This document shows positions 43,023 through 51,565 of a DNA stretch of 61,466 nucleotides, piece by piece (position 1 is the stretch's first letter; every line of letters begins with the position of its first letter). Where the stretch lies: NCBI GenBank assembly GCA_902539825.1, contig CACBMH010000004.1, forward strand, positions 1 to 61,466, in the 5' to 3' direction. The notes under the pieces are model-generated. The model did no database searches. It was not told where the DNA came from and saw only the letters and a list, made by a program, of their open reading frames with translations. Made by a program: the position numbers and the translations under genes. Origin of the DNA: an uncultured Alphaproteobacteria bacterium (GTDB lineage: Bacteria; Pseudomonadota; Alphaproteobacteria; HIMB59; GCA-002718135).

Positions 43023-44581
43023 TTTAAATTATCAATTAATAAAAAAATAATTATACTAAGTATTAAAATTACACCAGCAACAAAAGAAGCTTCGTTAAAT
43101 TTATAGACACTAATCAATTTATATAAGTAAGATGGCAAGGTATCAAAGTTTTGATCTTTAAAAAAAGATATTATTGTAAAATCACCAAAAGTAATAACCG
43201 TCGAAAATGCAAAAACAAAAATTATATTTTTTTTAATCATTGGTAGCAAAATAATAAAATAGTTTCTTATGCTTATTCGGAAAGTTTGCTGAAAATTTTC
43301 AAAATTTAAAAAAATATTTTTCAGGTTATTAAAAAGTATTAATATAGAAAAAGGTAATAAGAATAGACAATTTATCAAAACTATCACAAAATATTTAAAA
43401 AATTGCACATATCTTAATTCACCTAATATAATAAAATAACCAAGACTAAATATAATTGGAGAAATAATTATTATTGAAGAGCTTATTAAAAAAATTGATT
43501 GCTGAAAAATCATATTTTTATAATTTATTACAAGTATGGATGAAATTATAAACCCAGATATACTAACAATTATTCCTGTAGTAACTGAAATAATAACAGA
43601 GTTAAAAAAAGATCCTAAAAATTTTTTATTAATTAAAGATAAATAAATACCATTATTTATAAAATGATAAATTACAGAAATTATTGGAGAAAAAAGAAAT
43701 ATCGAAAAAAATACAATTATTAAAAAATCTAATATTTTTATGGCTTTGTATTCTTTATGAGGATGAATAAAATTAATTTGATCTATTTCAAAAAAATTTG
43801 AACCTTTTAATTTGTAAAAACCAATGAATAAAAAAAATAAACAGATAAAAATTTGTAGAAAACTAAGTAATATTGCTTTATTAAAATTTAGTTCAAAAAG
43901 TGCATATTGATAAATTGCCACCTCAATTGTAGAATACATAGGTCCACCACCTAACGCCATTACTATTGCAAAACTTAAAAAACAAAGAGAGAATATTATT
44001 GAGAACACAGTAAAAAAATTTTGTTTTATATAAGGCATCTCTAATTTTAGAAGATTGCCAAAAAAAGTAATGTTTAGAGAGCTAGATATTTCATAATATT
44101 TTAAAGGAATACTATTTAAGGATTGAAAAAATAATCTGGTAGCAAATGGTGTATTTAGAAGTATATGTGCAATTAAAATTGCTTTTATTCCAAAAATTGT
44201 CTCTATCGAAAAATTCTCGTACAAATTAAAATATGAGTTATAAAAACCATTATTTCCAAAGAGTTTAATTACAGCAAACACTATTAAGATTGTAGGTATT
44301 ACAAAGCAAAAACCACAAAGAGAAATGATAAATTTAATAATTTTTAAATCCTTATGTCTATTTAATGCTAATGCGAATGGAATAGCTAAAAAACAACTTA
44401 ATAGTGCTGAAAGAAAAGCTTGATATAATGAAAAATAAATTAGACGATGTGTATATGAATTTTGAAAAAAATTATAAATATTGTCTAAATCAAAGTCAAT
44501 TTTTGAAAAAATACCTATGAAAGGTAATAGGATTATTAATCCAAAAAAAAATAATACTGAATAATTATATTTATAATACAA
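42992..44581 (-). CDS. thiP: Thiamine ABC transporter permease
   Basis: A 529-residue permease made of two fused ABC permease halves, about 12 helices; this double form is the ThiP/FbpB type. Each half holds an EAA-like loop (around YYEISSSLNITFFGNLLKLEMPYIK, in part, and FRISIRNYFIILLPMIKKN). It lies 5 nt after thiB on the minus strand under the same TPP riboswitch. No thiQ ATPase gene follows: the 3' end runs into nhaD on the other strand, with which it overlaps by 31 nt. Confidence 0.87.
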   Translation of the reverse strand: MYYKYNYSVLFFFGLIILLPFIGIFSKIDFDLDNIYNFFQNSYTHRLIYFSLYQAFLSALLSCFLAIPFALALNRHKDLKIIKFIISLCGFCFVIPTILIVFAVIKLFGNNGFYNSYFNLYENFSIETIFGIKAILIAHILLNTPFATRLFFQSLNSIPLKYYEISSSLNITFFGNLLKLEMPYIKQNFFTVFSIIFSLCFLSFAIVMALGGGPMYSTIEVAIYQYALFELNFNKAILLSFLQIFICLFFLFIGFYKLKGSNFFEIDQINFIHPHKEYKAIKILDFLIIVFFSIFLFSPIISVIYHFINNGIYLSLINKKFLGSFFNSVIISVTTGIIVSISGFIISSILVINYKNMIFQQSIFLISSSIIIISPIIFSLGYFIILGELRYVQFFKYFVIVLINCLFLLPFSILILFNNLKNIFLNFENFQQTFRISIRNYFIILLPMIKKNIIFVFAFSTVITFGDFTIISFFKDQNFDTLPSYLYKLISVYKFNEASFVAGVILILSIIIFLLIDNLNYQGKSAIKT

Positions 44582-44586
44582 TTTAT

Positions 44587-45570
44587 TTACGAGGCATTAA
44601 GCCACTCATCAATCCATTTTTCTTTATTCTTATTAATTTCTTTTGGATCCATTTGAATAAAGTTAGGAACATCTAGTTTATCAAATGCCTCAGGTAAATC
44701 TTTTATATTTGTAATTGGATACATAATATTTGTTGATGGTATTACTGATTGAAATTCTTCTGACAACATAAAGTTAAGAAATTTATTTGCTAAATCTTTA
44801 TTTTGTGAATTATTCAAAATACCTGCAAATTCAATTGTTATATAATTTCCTTCTTCAAAAGTTGTAGCAAGAATATCATACCTTTCTTCAAACATAATAT
44901 GTGCAGCTGGAGATGTAGTATAACTTAAAACCATGTCAGCTTCTCCTGCCATAAAAAAATTATAATATGCATCTGTCCATCCTTTGGTAACAGAAATAAT
45001 TTTCTTATTTAATTTTTTCCATTCATCTCCAGCTTTTTCTCCATATAATGCTTTCATCCAAGTTAATAATCCTAATCCAGGGGTAGAAGTTCTCGGGTCT
45101 TGAATTACAATTCTGGCATTAGTAGAATTAATCAACTCGTCCATTGATTTAGGAGGTGTTTCTAAATTTGCTTCATTATACACAAAAGAAAAGTATCCAT
45201 AATTATATGGAACAAATTTATTACTTTCCCAATTTAATGGTAAATTAATTAAGTTGTTTATGTCATCGATATTATGAGTTGTAAAAAGCCCAGATTGTTC
45301 AGCTAAATCAAATAAATTCATATCAAGACCTAAAACTATATCTGCCTTAGAAGTATCACCTTCTAAAATAACTTTATTCAATAATGTTGCGGCACTGTCT
45401 ACAGCAACAAATTCTACATCTGCATTATGTTTTTCTTCAAATATTTTTTCAATTATGGGTCCTGGACCCCACTCTGAAACAAAAGAGTCGTAAGTATATA
45501 TAGTTAGTTTCTCTGCATAGATTGTGAAAGAGATAAATAAGGTAGTTAAAAAAATTAGTATTGTTTTCAT
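44587..45570 (-). CDS. thiB: Thiamine-binding periplasmic protein
   Basis: A 327-residue periplasmic binding protein with a Sec signal peptide (about 1-19, ending IYA). KLTIYTYDSFVSEWGPGP (about 21-38) and LGLDMNLFDLAEQSGLF are ThiB-like, as is IQDPRTSTPGLGLLTWMKALYG (in part, about 150-171). ThiB binds thiamine and its phosphates. It is the first gene of the thiBP unit, directly under a TPP riboswitch that overlaps its ribosome binding site. With thiL in the window it points to thiamine salvage. Confidence 0.92.
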   Translation of the reverse strand: MKTILIFLTTLFISFTIYAEKLTIYTYDSFVSEWGPGPIIEKIFEEKHNADVEFVAVDSAATLLNKVILEGDTSKADIVLGLDMNLFDLAEQSGLFTTHNIDDINNLINLPLNWESNKFVPYNYGYFSFVYNEANLETPPKSMDELINSTNARIVIQDPRTSTPGLGLLTWMKALYGEKAGDEWKKLNKKIISVTKGWTDAYYNFFMAGEADMVLSYTTSPAAHIMFEERYDILATTFEEGNYITIEFAGILNNSQNKDLANKFLNFMLSEEFQSVIPSTNIMYPITNIKDLPEAFDKLDVPNFIQMDPKEINKNKEKWIDEWLNAS

Positions 45571-45641
45571 GTTTCCTCCGCTGGCATTATCCAGATCAGG
45601 TTAAAAGGGTATAAATCTCAGCATTTAAGCACCCCTATTTT
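45571..45641 (-). promoter_or_regulatory. TPP riboswitch (THI-box) controlling thiBP
   Basis: On the minus strand the conserved THI-box parts are all present in order: TAGGGGTGC, GCTGAGA, ATACCC, then ACCTGATCTGGATAATGCC with AGCGGAGG. The last part includes GGAGG at 45575-45579, the ribosome binding site 4 nt before the thiB ATG. Because it can pair with the CCT just before GATCTGG, TPP binding should hide it, so control is likely translational (inference). The variable arm is very short. Confidence 0.95.
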
Positions 45642-45682
45642 TAATTATAATAAATATTATTTTAGAAAACAAACATAAAAGA

Positions 45683-45710
45683 TTGTTTTTAGGTTATTTA
45701 TGAATATAAC
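45683..45710 (+). promoter_or_regulatory. Likely promoter of tRNA-Pro
   Basis: TTGTTT (45683-45688) and TATAAC (45705-45710) are spaced by 16 bp; the -10 matches 5 of 6. The predicted start lies about 3 nt before the tRNA at 45720. Confidence 0.5.
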
Positions 45711-45719
45711 AAATTTTTT

Positions 45720-45796
45720 CGGGGAGTAGCGCAGCCTGGTAGCGCACCTGGTTTGGGACCAGGGGGTCGAAGGTTCGAATCCTTTCTCCCCGACCA
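45720..45796 (+). tRNA. tRNA-Pro(TGG)
   Basis: Acceptor CGGGGAG (45720-45726) pairs with CTCCCCG (45786-45792), then A and encoded CCA (45794-45796). The anticodon arm CCTGG/CCAGG encloses TTTGGGA with TGG at 45754-45756. The stretch between the tRNA and the next gene (45797-45921) holds only an ACACAA/TTGTGT hairpin at 45891-45909. Confidence 0.97.
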
Positions 45797-45921
45797 TATA
45801 TTCAGCCAATTTTTATATCTGTAATATTGTACTTTTAAATTTCTAAAGCTATTTATTATACCAAGTTATTAATTTTAAACACCTGTCTTCACACAAGGTG
45901 GTTTTGTGTTATAAAACAAAT

Positions 45922-46938
45922 ATGCCTCAGATAAAAGTTAATGATAAAATATATTATTTAACTGATTTTGCAAACGAAGAAGAGTTAGAAGATAATCTTG
46001 AAAAGCTATCAAATGATATTTTTGGTCCAGGTAAAATTTTTTTAAGATTTAAAAAAAGAATTGGAATTTCTACAAAAACTATTCCTGATGGATATCTTTT
46101 AGATTTATCTTCTAAAAAACCTGAACTATATTTTGTTGAGTCAGAATTAGATACTCATGATGTTGTAAGGCATATTTCAGTTCAGTTAATGAATTTTTAT
46201 TTCTCATATAATGAAGATCATACCGGTTTGCGCAATATTTTAAGTGAACAAATTAATAATGATCAATTTAAAAAGAAAAAATGTGATGAATATGTAAGTT
46301 CAAATAATTATTCTAGCTTTGATAAATTTATTGATGAAGTAACAAGAAATTCAGCATTCAAATCTATTGTTGTTATAAATGAAGAACCAGAAAAACTTTC
46401 AAAGCTTGATAGTATAGTCAAATTTGATGTTGAGGTTTTATGTATTAGAAAATACGAGTCCTCTGATGGAGATCAAATTTTTGAGTATGATACTTTTCAA
46501 GACAATATTTTAACAGAAACTTCTTCTGAAAATTCTAAATCAATGAAATTGGTTGATAAAAGTACTTTTGATACAATCGTAGTTCCAGCAAGGAAGGAAG
46601 GTTTTGATAAAGTTTTTATTGGTGAAGACAGATGGTATGCAATTAAATTTTCAGAAGCTATGCAAAAACAAATCAAATATATAGCTGGATATCAAGTTAA
46701 ACCAATATCAAAAATTACTCATATTGCAGAAATAAAAGATGTAGTTCCATACGAAGGCAATATTGAATCTTATGAAGGAAAATTTGTAATTAATTTCAAA
46801 GCTTCTGCAAAAAAATTAAATAACCCAATTGAATACAACCCATCAGGTAAAATAAAACCTCTATACGGTCCAATATTTGCAAAATATTCAAAATTAATCG
46901 AATCAAAAAATTTTGATGATCTTTGGTATGAAGAATAA
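45922..46938 (+). CDS. Hypothetical protein with PD-(D/E)XK nuclease-like N-terminus and unrecognised C-terminal domain
   Basis: A 338-residue soluble protein I cannot name. Residues about 13-90 look like a PD-(D/E)XK fold: an acidic helix (EEELEDNLEKL), IPDGYLLDL (about 54-62) and ELYFVESELD (about 68-77), i.e. the D...ExE pattern, though the usual Lys is absent. A second domain (about 205-330) starts with DTIVVPARKEGFDKVFIGEDRWYAIKFS and contains YIAGYQVKPISKITHIAEI, reminiscent of small beta-barrel (PUA/EVE-like) domains (inference). I place the start at ATG 45922; a GTG at 45898 lies inside a hairpin. The next gene, 23 bp away, is unrelated. Confidence 0.6.
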   Translation: MPQIKVNDKIYYLTDFANEEELEDNLEKLSNDIFGPGKIFLRFKKRIGISTKTIPDGYLLDLSSKKPELYFVESELDTHDVVRHISVQLMNFYFSYNEDHTGLRNILSEQINNDQFKKKKCDEYVSSNNYSSFDKFIDEVTRNSAFKSIVVINEEPEKLSKLDSIVKFDVEVLCIRKYESSDGDQIFEYDTFQDNILTETSSENSKSMKLVDKSTFDTIVVPARKEGFDKVFIGEDRWYAIKFSEAMQKQIKYIAGYQVKPISKITHIAEIKDVVPYEGNIESYEGKFVINFKASAKKLNNPIEYNPSGKIKPLYGPIFAKYSKLIESKNFDDLWYEE

Positions 46939-46961
46939 ATGATTATATCAGACATTTTTTG

Positions 46962-48119
46962 ATGTTTAATTACTTCTCTAATGCAGAACTAATTTTTGGT
47001 AATGATACTTCTGTTAATGCACATGATCAGATAATTAATATACTAGGTAAAAATATATTTGTTGTTACTGATAAAGGTTTGACTGAATTAGGTTTGTTCG
47101 AACCTGTCGTTAATAAACTAAAAAAAAATTCAAATATAAAAATATTTAATGATGTAGAGTCTGATCCATCAAAAAATACATTGCTTGAGGCATACAAAAA
47201 AGCATCTAGCTTTAAATCTTCTGGTGTTTTAGGTTTTGGAGGCGGTTCATCTATGGATGTTGCAAAACTTGTATCTTTACTTCTTGGGTCTAATCAGAAT
47301 ATCGATACGATATGGGGGGTTAATAATGCAAAAGGCCCAAGAATACCACTTGTACTAATTCCTACAACAGCAGGAACTGGTTCAGAAGTTACGCCAATTT
47401 CAATAATTACGATGGATGACAAAGAAAAAAAAGGTGTTTCTTCAAAACTTATTTTACCTGATCTTGCTATTTTAGATCCATTATTAACTATTAATCTACC
47501 TCCAAATATAACTGCATCAACCGGAATAGATGCTATGGTTCATGCAATCGAAGCTTACACTTCTATAAATCCTAACAACAATCCTATTTCAAAAATGTTA
47601 TCTATAGAAGCACTCAAGTTTCTCGGATCATCAATTAAAACTGCTGTATTTGATGGACATAATATAATTGCAAGATCAAATATGCTATTTGGATCAATGT
47701 TAGCAGGTAAAGCTTTTGCAAATTCTCCAGTAGCAGCAGTACATGCTTTGGCATATCCCATAGGAGGTCTATTTAATATATCTCATGGACTTTCAAACTC
47801 TTTAGTTCTTCCAAGTGTTATGAAATTCAATTCTATACATAAAGAAACAAAAAAAAATTACGCTAATCTTGCACCATTTGTATTTAAAGATTTAGATAAT
47901 AGCAAAAGTGATGAGATTGTGTGTAATAATTTTATAGATAGTTTAGAAAGTTTGTCTAAGGAACTGAAATTACCTTATAGGCTAAGAGATCTAGAAATTC
48001 CTGAGAAAGCTTGCCAATTGATGGCTAGTGAAGCAATGAAGCAAACAAGATTATTAGTAAATAACCCGCGTAAAATTGAAGAATCTGATGCCTTTAATAT
48101 ATACAAATCTGTTTGGTAG
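46962..48119 (+). CDS. Iron-containing alcohol dehydrogenase
   Basis: A 385-residue group III (Fe-dependent) alcohol dehydrogenase. GFGGGSSMDVAKLVSLL (about 91-107) binds NAD(P), and the metal site is built from Asp and His in GIDAMVHAIEAY (about 191-202) and the two His of HALAYPIGGLFNISHG (about 261-276). Substrates in the family range from simple alcohols to lactaldehyde and hydroxy acids, so the specificity is open. ATG 46962 follows a TTG codon that could also initiate. It is followed by the SulP gene 50 bp away. Confidence 0.88.
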   Translation: MFNYFSNAELIFGNDTSVNAHDQIINILGKNIFVVTDKGLTELGLFEPVVNKLKKNSNIKIFNDVESDPSKNTLLEAYKKASSFKSSGVLGFGGGSSMDVAKLVSLLLGSNQNIDTIWGVNNAKGPRIPLVLIPTTAGTGSEVTPISIITMDDKEKKGVSSKLILPDLAILDPLLTINLPPNITASTGIDAMVHAIEAYTSINPNNNPISKMLSIEALKFLGSSIKTAVFDGHNIIARSNMLFGSMLAGKAFANSPVAAVHALAYPIGGLFNISHGLSNSLVLPSVMKFNSIHKETKKNYANLAPFVFKDLDNSKSDEIVCNNFIDSLESLSKELKLPYRLRDLEIPEKACQLMASEAMKQTRLLVNNPRKIEESDAFNIYKSVW

Positions 48120-48169
48120 ATTTTGTTTACTTATAACTTAATTTACCTATTTAAATAAAATAGACCTTA

Positions 48170-49780
48170 ATGATAAAATCAACAGTTAATCAATTTGCAA
48201 ATTCTCTTGGGTTAAACAAAGATGAATATATTCCAGAGGGCAGAGCTTCCTTTTCACTGTTTAAAATTGAAATTCTATCTGGATTAACTGTTGCAATCGC
48301 CCTTGTTCCAGAAGCAATTGCATTCGCTTTTGTAGCAGGTGTAGCACCTCTTTCAGGTTTGTACGCAGCTTTTATTGTAGGATTAGTAACTGCAATTTTT
48401 GGTGGGAGACCTGGAATGATTTCGGGGGCAACAGGAGCATTGGCTGTTGTTATGGTTTCATTAGTATCGGAACATGGAGTTCAATATTTATTTGCCACAG
48501 TAATACTTATGGGAATCTTACAATTTCTTGCGGGAATTTTTAAATTAGGAAAATTTATGAGAATGGTTCCTCAACCTGTAATGCTAGGTTTTGTAAACGG
48601 GTTAGCTATAGTAATTGGTTTATCACAATTACATCAATTTCAAATATATAACTTTGATGGAACATTTACATGGATGTCAGGGGAAGTTCTTACATATTCT
48701 TTAGTATTAGTTTTCTTAACCATGTTAATTATATGGTACTTACCAAGGGTTACTAAATTCATACCATCTACATTAGCTGCAATTCTACTTGTTACTTTTC
48801 TAGTTTTACTTTTAGATTTACCTGTTCCAAGAGTAGGTGATTTAGCAAGTGTAGCAGGAGGGCTTCCCAATTTTTCTATTCCAACAGTTCCACTTAATTT
48901 AGATACTTTTTTCATTATTTTTCCTTATGCAATTATTTTGGCAGCTATTGGATTAATTGAAAGTCTTCTAACTCTTAATCTAGTAGGAGAAATAACAAAC
49001 AAAAAGGGCGGGACAAGACAAGAATGTTTAGCGCAAGGTGTTGCTAATGGTATCACAGGCTTTTTTGGTGGTATGGGTGGTTGTGCTATGATTGGTCAAT
49101 CAATGATAAATGTAAAATCTGGAGGTAGAACAAGAATTGCTGGCATATCAGCAGCAATTTTTTTACTAATTTTCATTCTTTATACTTCAAATTTAATTGA
49201 ACTTATTCCTATTGCATCATTAGTAGGAGTTATGTTTATGGTCGTAATCGGAACATTTGCTTGGAATTCACTAAAATTATTATTTGTTGTTCCTCGTTCG
49301 GATGCATTGGTAATTGTTTTAGTTACTTTAATAACTGTATTAGAAGATTTAGCAGTTGCTGTAGTTGCTGGTGTTATTATTAATGCACTAGTATTTGCGT
49401 GGAAATCTGCTTCAAGAATTAGAGCAATTGAGAGACAATCAAGAACAGAAAAGGGCGCCAAGGTATATGAAATTGAAGGACCACTTTTTTTTAGTTCCAC
49501 TAATAGTTTTTTAGATATTTTTAAGCCCGCCGAAGATCCTAATTTAGTAATAATAGATTTTGCAAATTCAAAAGTAATTGATCAATCTGCTTTAAAAGCA
49601 ATTGAGGATATTGCAGAAAGATATTCAAAATTAGGCAAACAAGTAAAGTTAAGACGTCTTACGAAGGACTGCCACAGCCTTTTAAGAAAAACAGGTCAAT
49701 TAATAGTTGATAGTGATGATGATCCTGATTATGGAATAGCTGTTGACTACGGTGTTAAATTAGGAATTTTTGGCAAATAA
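48170..49780 (+). CDS. SulP-family anion transporter with STAS domain
   Basis: A 536-residue inner-membrane transporter with about 12-14 helices. AIALVPEAIAFAFVAGVAPLSGLYAAFI (in part, about 38-65) is the SulP signature, followed by GGRPGMISGATGALAVV. The C-terminus (about 430-536) is a cytoplasmic STAS domain, with VIIDFANSKVIDQSALKAIE. The family carries sulfate, bicarbonate or dicarboxylates; no local sulfur genes help decide. Its stop abuts the stop of the convergent ytoQ. Confidence 0.88.
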   Translation: MIKSTVNQFANSLGLNKDEYIPEGRASFSLFKIEILSGLTVAIALVPEAIAFAFVAGVAPLSGLYAAFIVGLVTAIFGGRPGMISGATGALAVVMVSLVSEHGVQYLFATVILMGILQFLAGIFKLGKFMRMVPQPVMLGFVNGLAIVIGLSQLHQFQIYNFDGTFTWMSGEVLTYSLVLVFLTMLIIWYLPRVTKFIPSTLAAILLVTFLVLLLDLPVPRVGDLASVAGGLPNFSIPTVPLNLDTFFIIFPYAIILAAIGLIESLLTLNLVGEITNKKGGTRQECLAQGVANGITGFFGGMGGCAMIGQSMINVKSGGRTRIAGISAAIFLLIFILYTSNLIELIPIASLVGVMFMVVIGTFAWNSLKLLFVVPRSDALVIVLVTLITVLEDLAVAVVAGVIINALVFAWKSASRIRAIERQSRTEKGAKVYEIEGPLFFSSTNSFLDIFKPAEDPNLVIIDFANSKVIDQSALKAIEDIAERYSKLGKQVKLRRLTKDCHSLLRKTGQLIVDSDDDPDYGIAVDYGVKLGIFGK

Positions 49781-50236
49781 TTAAAACTCTAATGATCCTT
49801 TAACAGAATACTGTAAAATATTTACAATCTCATCAACGTTTTTTGTAACAGCAAGTGCTGCTGCATCTACTTCTTTTAAAGCATGTTGATGTTCATCACT
49901 ATGCATTATTATGAGAGATTTATTCAAGGCTGATGCATACCCTGCATCAAAAGCAGCATTCCATTGTTTATATTTCTCACCAAAACGTACTACAACTATA
50001 TCTGCTTTTTCAATCGAATTTCTAGTTCGTATAGCATTTATTTTAGCTCCTTTGTTATCGTGCCAAAATTTTTTTTCTTCATCACCAAGTATTTTTACAC
50101 CAACATCATCTGATAATTCATGATTGGTAGTCGGGCTTGAAAATTCTATTTCTAAATTCTTAGATTTACATTTATCTATAATCTCATTTCGCCAATTAGT
50201 ATGAATTTCACCTGATAAGTAAACTTTTAATTTCAT
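49781..50236 (-). CDS. ytoQ: YtoQ family protein
   Basis: A 151-residue cytoplasmic protein of the YtoQ family, related to nucleoside 2-deoxyribosyltransferase-like folds; its function is unknown. KVYLSGEIHTNWRNEI (3-18), FSSPTTNHELSDDVG (about 33-47), and FGEKYKQWNAAFDAGYASALNK (in part, about 106-127) are characteristic. It is 8 nt downstream of a methyltransferase gene on the same strand. Confidence 0.85.
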   Translation of the reverse strand: MKLKVYLSGEIHTNWRNEIIDKCKSKNLEIEFSSPTTNHELSDDVGVKILGDEEKKFWHDNKGAKINAIRTRNSIEKADIVVVRFGEKYKQWNAAFDAGYASALNKSLIIMHSDEHQHALKEVDAAALAVTKNVDEIVNILQYSVKGSLEF

Positions 50237-50244
50237 TTTTTAAA

Positions 50245-51015
50245 TTAACCTAAATATGCCGCAGTTAATACTGGAAAACTTGTAAATCCGAAATTACCTG
50301 CTTTTTCAGATTTATTTAATTGTTTTTTCCAATCATCTACTTTGTCTTCTGAAACACCTTGGCTTAAAGCAAACTTACCTAACATAGTTTCATAAAAAAT
50401 TGCTGGTGAATTATTATCTCTATTTGTAATTAAATACGATAAATTTTGAGAACTTATATTTTTATACCCAAGTTTTTTTAATTTACCATTTAAATCAAGT
50501 GGAAGCATTTGGTGAAAACAATGGGCTCTAAATGCCTCATGAATAAGATCATTAATTTCTTTTTCTGGTCCATAAAATCTAAAATAGTCCCAGAGAATTG
50601 AGACGTTAACAAATTTAGAATTAGTTTTAGAAATTCTTTTTATTTCTTTTAAGGACGTATCTATATCCTCGATATATTCTAATGTTTGAGTAGCTGTAAT
50701 TTTATCACATGAAACATCTTCTATATTGATATCATCGGCTGTAGTACAAATAAGTTCCACATTATTTTGATCTTTACATTTATCGCTTGCAACATCTAAC
50801 TGATCTTGACTGGGATCAATCCCTATTACTTTACCTTGTTCTCCTATAGATAATGACATTTCTTGGACTAAATGACCACCACCACAACCAATATCAATAA
50901 CAGTTTCATTAGTCTCTAAATTTAAGGCATTTACAATAGCTAGTCTTCGTGAAACTCCAGCATAACCGTTCGCTATTTTTTGTTGAATAATACTAGTTTC
51001 ATTATCAAATTTCAT
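50245..51015 (-). CDS. Class I SAM-dependent methyltransferase (Methyltransf_11-like)
   Basis: A 256-residue enzyme with VIDIGCGGGHLVQEM (about 39-53) as motif I, GIDPSQDQLDVA (about 65-76) as motif II, and TATQTLEYIEDIDTSLKEIKRI (in part, about 108-129). The N-terminal segment and the C-terminal 90 residues are not recognised. The overall form resembles arsenite or ubiquinone-type methyltransferases, but no cysteine pattern for arsenite is seen. It starts 49 bp from the divergent small membrane protein gene and precedes ytoQ. Confidence 0.75.
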   Translation of the reverse strand: MKFDNETSIIQQKIANGYAGVSRRLAIVNALNLETNETVIDIGCGGGHLVQEMSLSIGEQGKVIGIDPSQDQLDVASDKCKDQNNVELICTTADDINIEDVSCDKITATQTLEYIEDIDTSLKEIKRISKTNSKFVNVSILWDYFRFYGPEKEINDLIHEAFRAHCFHQMLPLDLNGKLKKLGYKNISSQNLSYLITNRDNNSPAIFYETMLGKFALSQGVSEDKVDDWKKQLNKSEKAGNFGFTSFPVLTAAYLG

Positions 51016-51064
51016 TTTATTATTTTTCTTATTTATTTTTTAGTTATATAAAAAATACATATAA

Positions 51065-51475
51065 ATGGAATATCAAATAACTAAAATATTAATTATTTCT
51101 TTTTTTAGCTCGATATTAATTTCATTATTTTTAAACACAAGATATATTATTTTTTTCAAAAAATTTTCAAAAAATAAAAAAATCTTATTAAATTTATTTA
51201 TTTATTCTTTTTCTTCTTTGACATTGATTTTTATTAATTATTTGTTGAGTCTAAATGGATTAACTTCTTTAATAATTTTTAATGCTGCAATTATTACAAT
51301 TATATACTTTGAATTAGCTCTATATTTAGAAAAAGTTTTTTGGGATGATTTTTTAGGAAATTCACTCCCTAAATCGATCAATATGCTTATTAGTTTTGTT
51401 GTAATGATGAATTTTGGTTATTTTACTCTTATGTTTTACATAAAGATTTTAGACATTGATTATTTTGTCACATAA
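51065..51475 (+). CDS. Small hypothetical membrane protein
   Basis: A 136-residue protein with four predicted membrane helices (about 7-24, 41-62, 66-88, 107-129) and a basic loop FFKKFSKNKK between the first two. I recognise no family. Codon and base usage is like its neighbours. Next to it is a promoter-plus-palindrome that begins the following gene, so it is probably transcribed on its own. Confidence 0.55.
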   Translation: MEYQITKILIISFFSSILISLFLNTRYIIFFKKFSKNKKILLNLFIYSFSSLTLIFINYLLSLNGLTSLIIFNAAIITIIYFELALYLEKVFWDDFLGNSLPKSINMLISFVVMMNFGYFTLMFYIKILDIDYFVT

Positions 51476-51481
51476 GTATCA

Positions 51482-51511
51482 TTGTAAATTAATATACAAA
51501 ATACTTATAAT
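51482..51511 (+). promoter_or_regulatory. Promoter before the GATase-like gene
   Basis: TTGTAA (51482-51487) and a perfect TATAAT (51506-51511) are spaced by 18 bp. The predicted start falls in the palindrome at 51515-51534. Confidence 0.5.
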
Positions 51512-51514
51512 TTT

Positions 51515-51534
51515 TATGAAATAATATTTTCATA
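51515..51534. repeat. Perfect 7-bp inverted repeat at the predicted transcription start
   Basis: TATGAAA (51515-51521), spacer TAATAT, TTTCATA (51528-51534). It lies just downstream of a perfect -10 box and 32 bp before the ATG of the next gene. It could be a repressor operator, or a weak hairpin ending the upstream gene. Confidence 0.45.
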
Positions 51535-51565
51535 ATAATAAAATATTTATTATTAATAATTTAGT

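Noticed and set aside
45898-45924. GTG start for the PD-(D/E)XK-like protein at 45898
   Set aside because: The codon lies in the loop of an ACACAA/TTGTGT hairpin (45891-45909) and adds eight residues with no family look; ATG 45922 is preferred.
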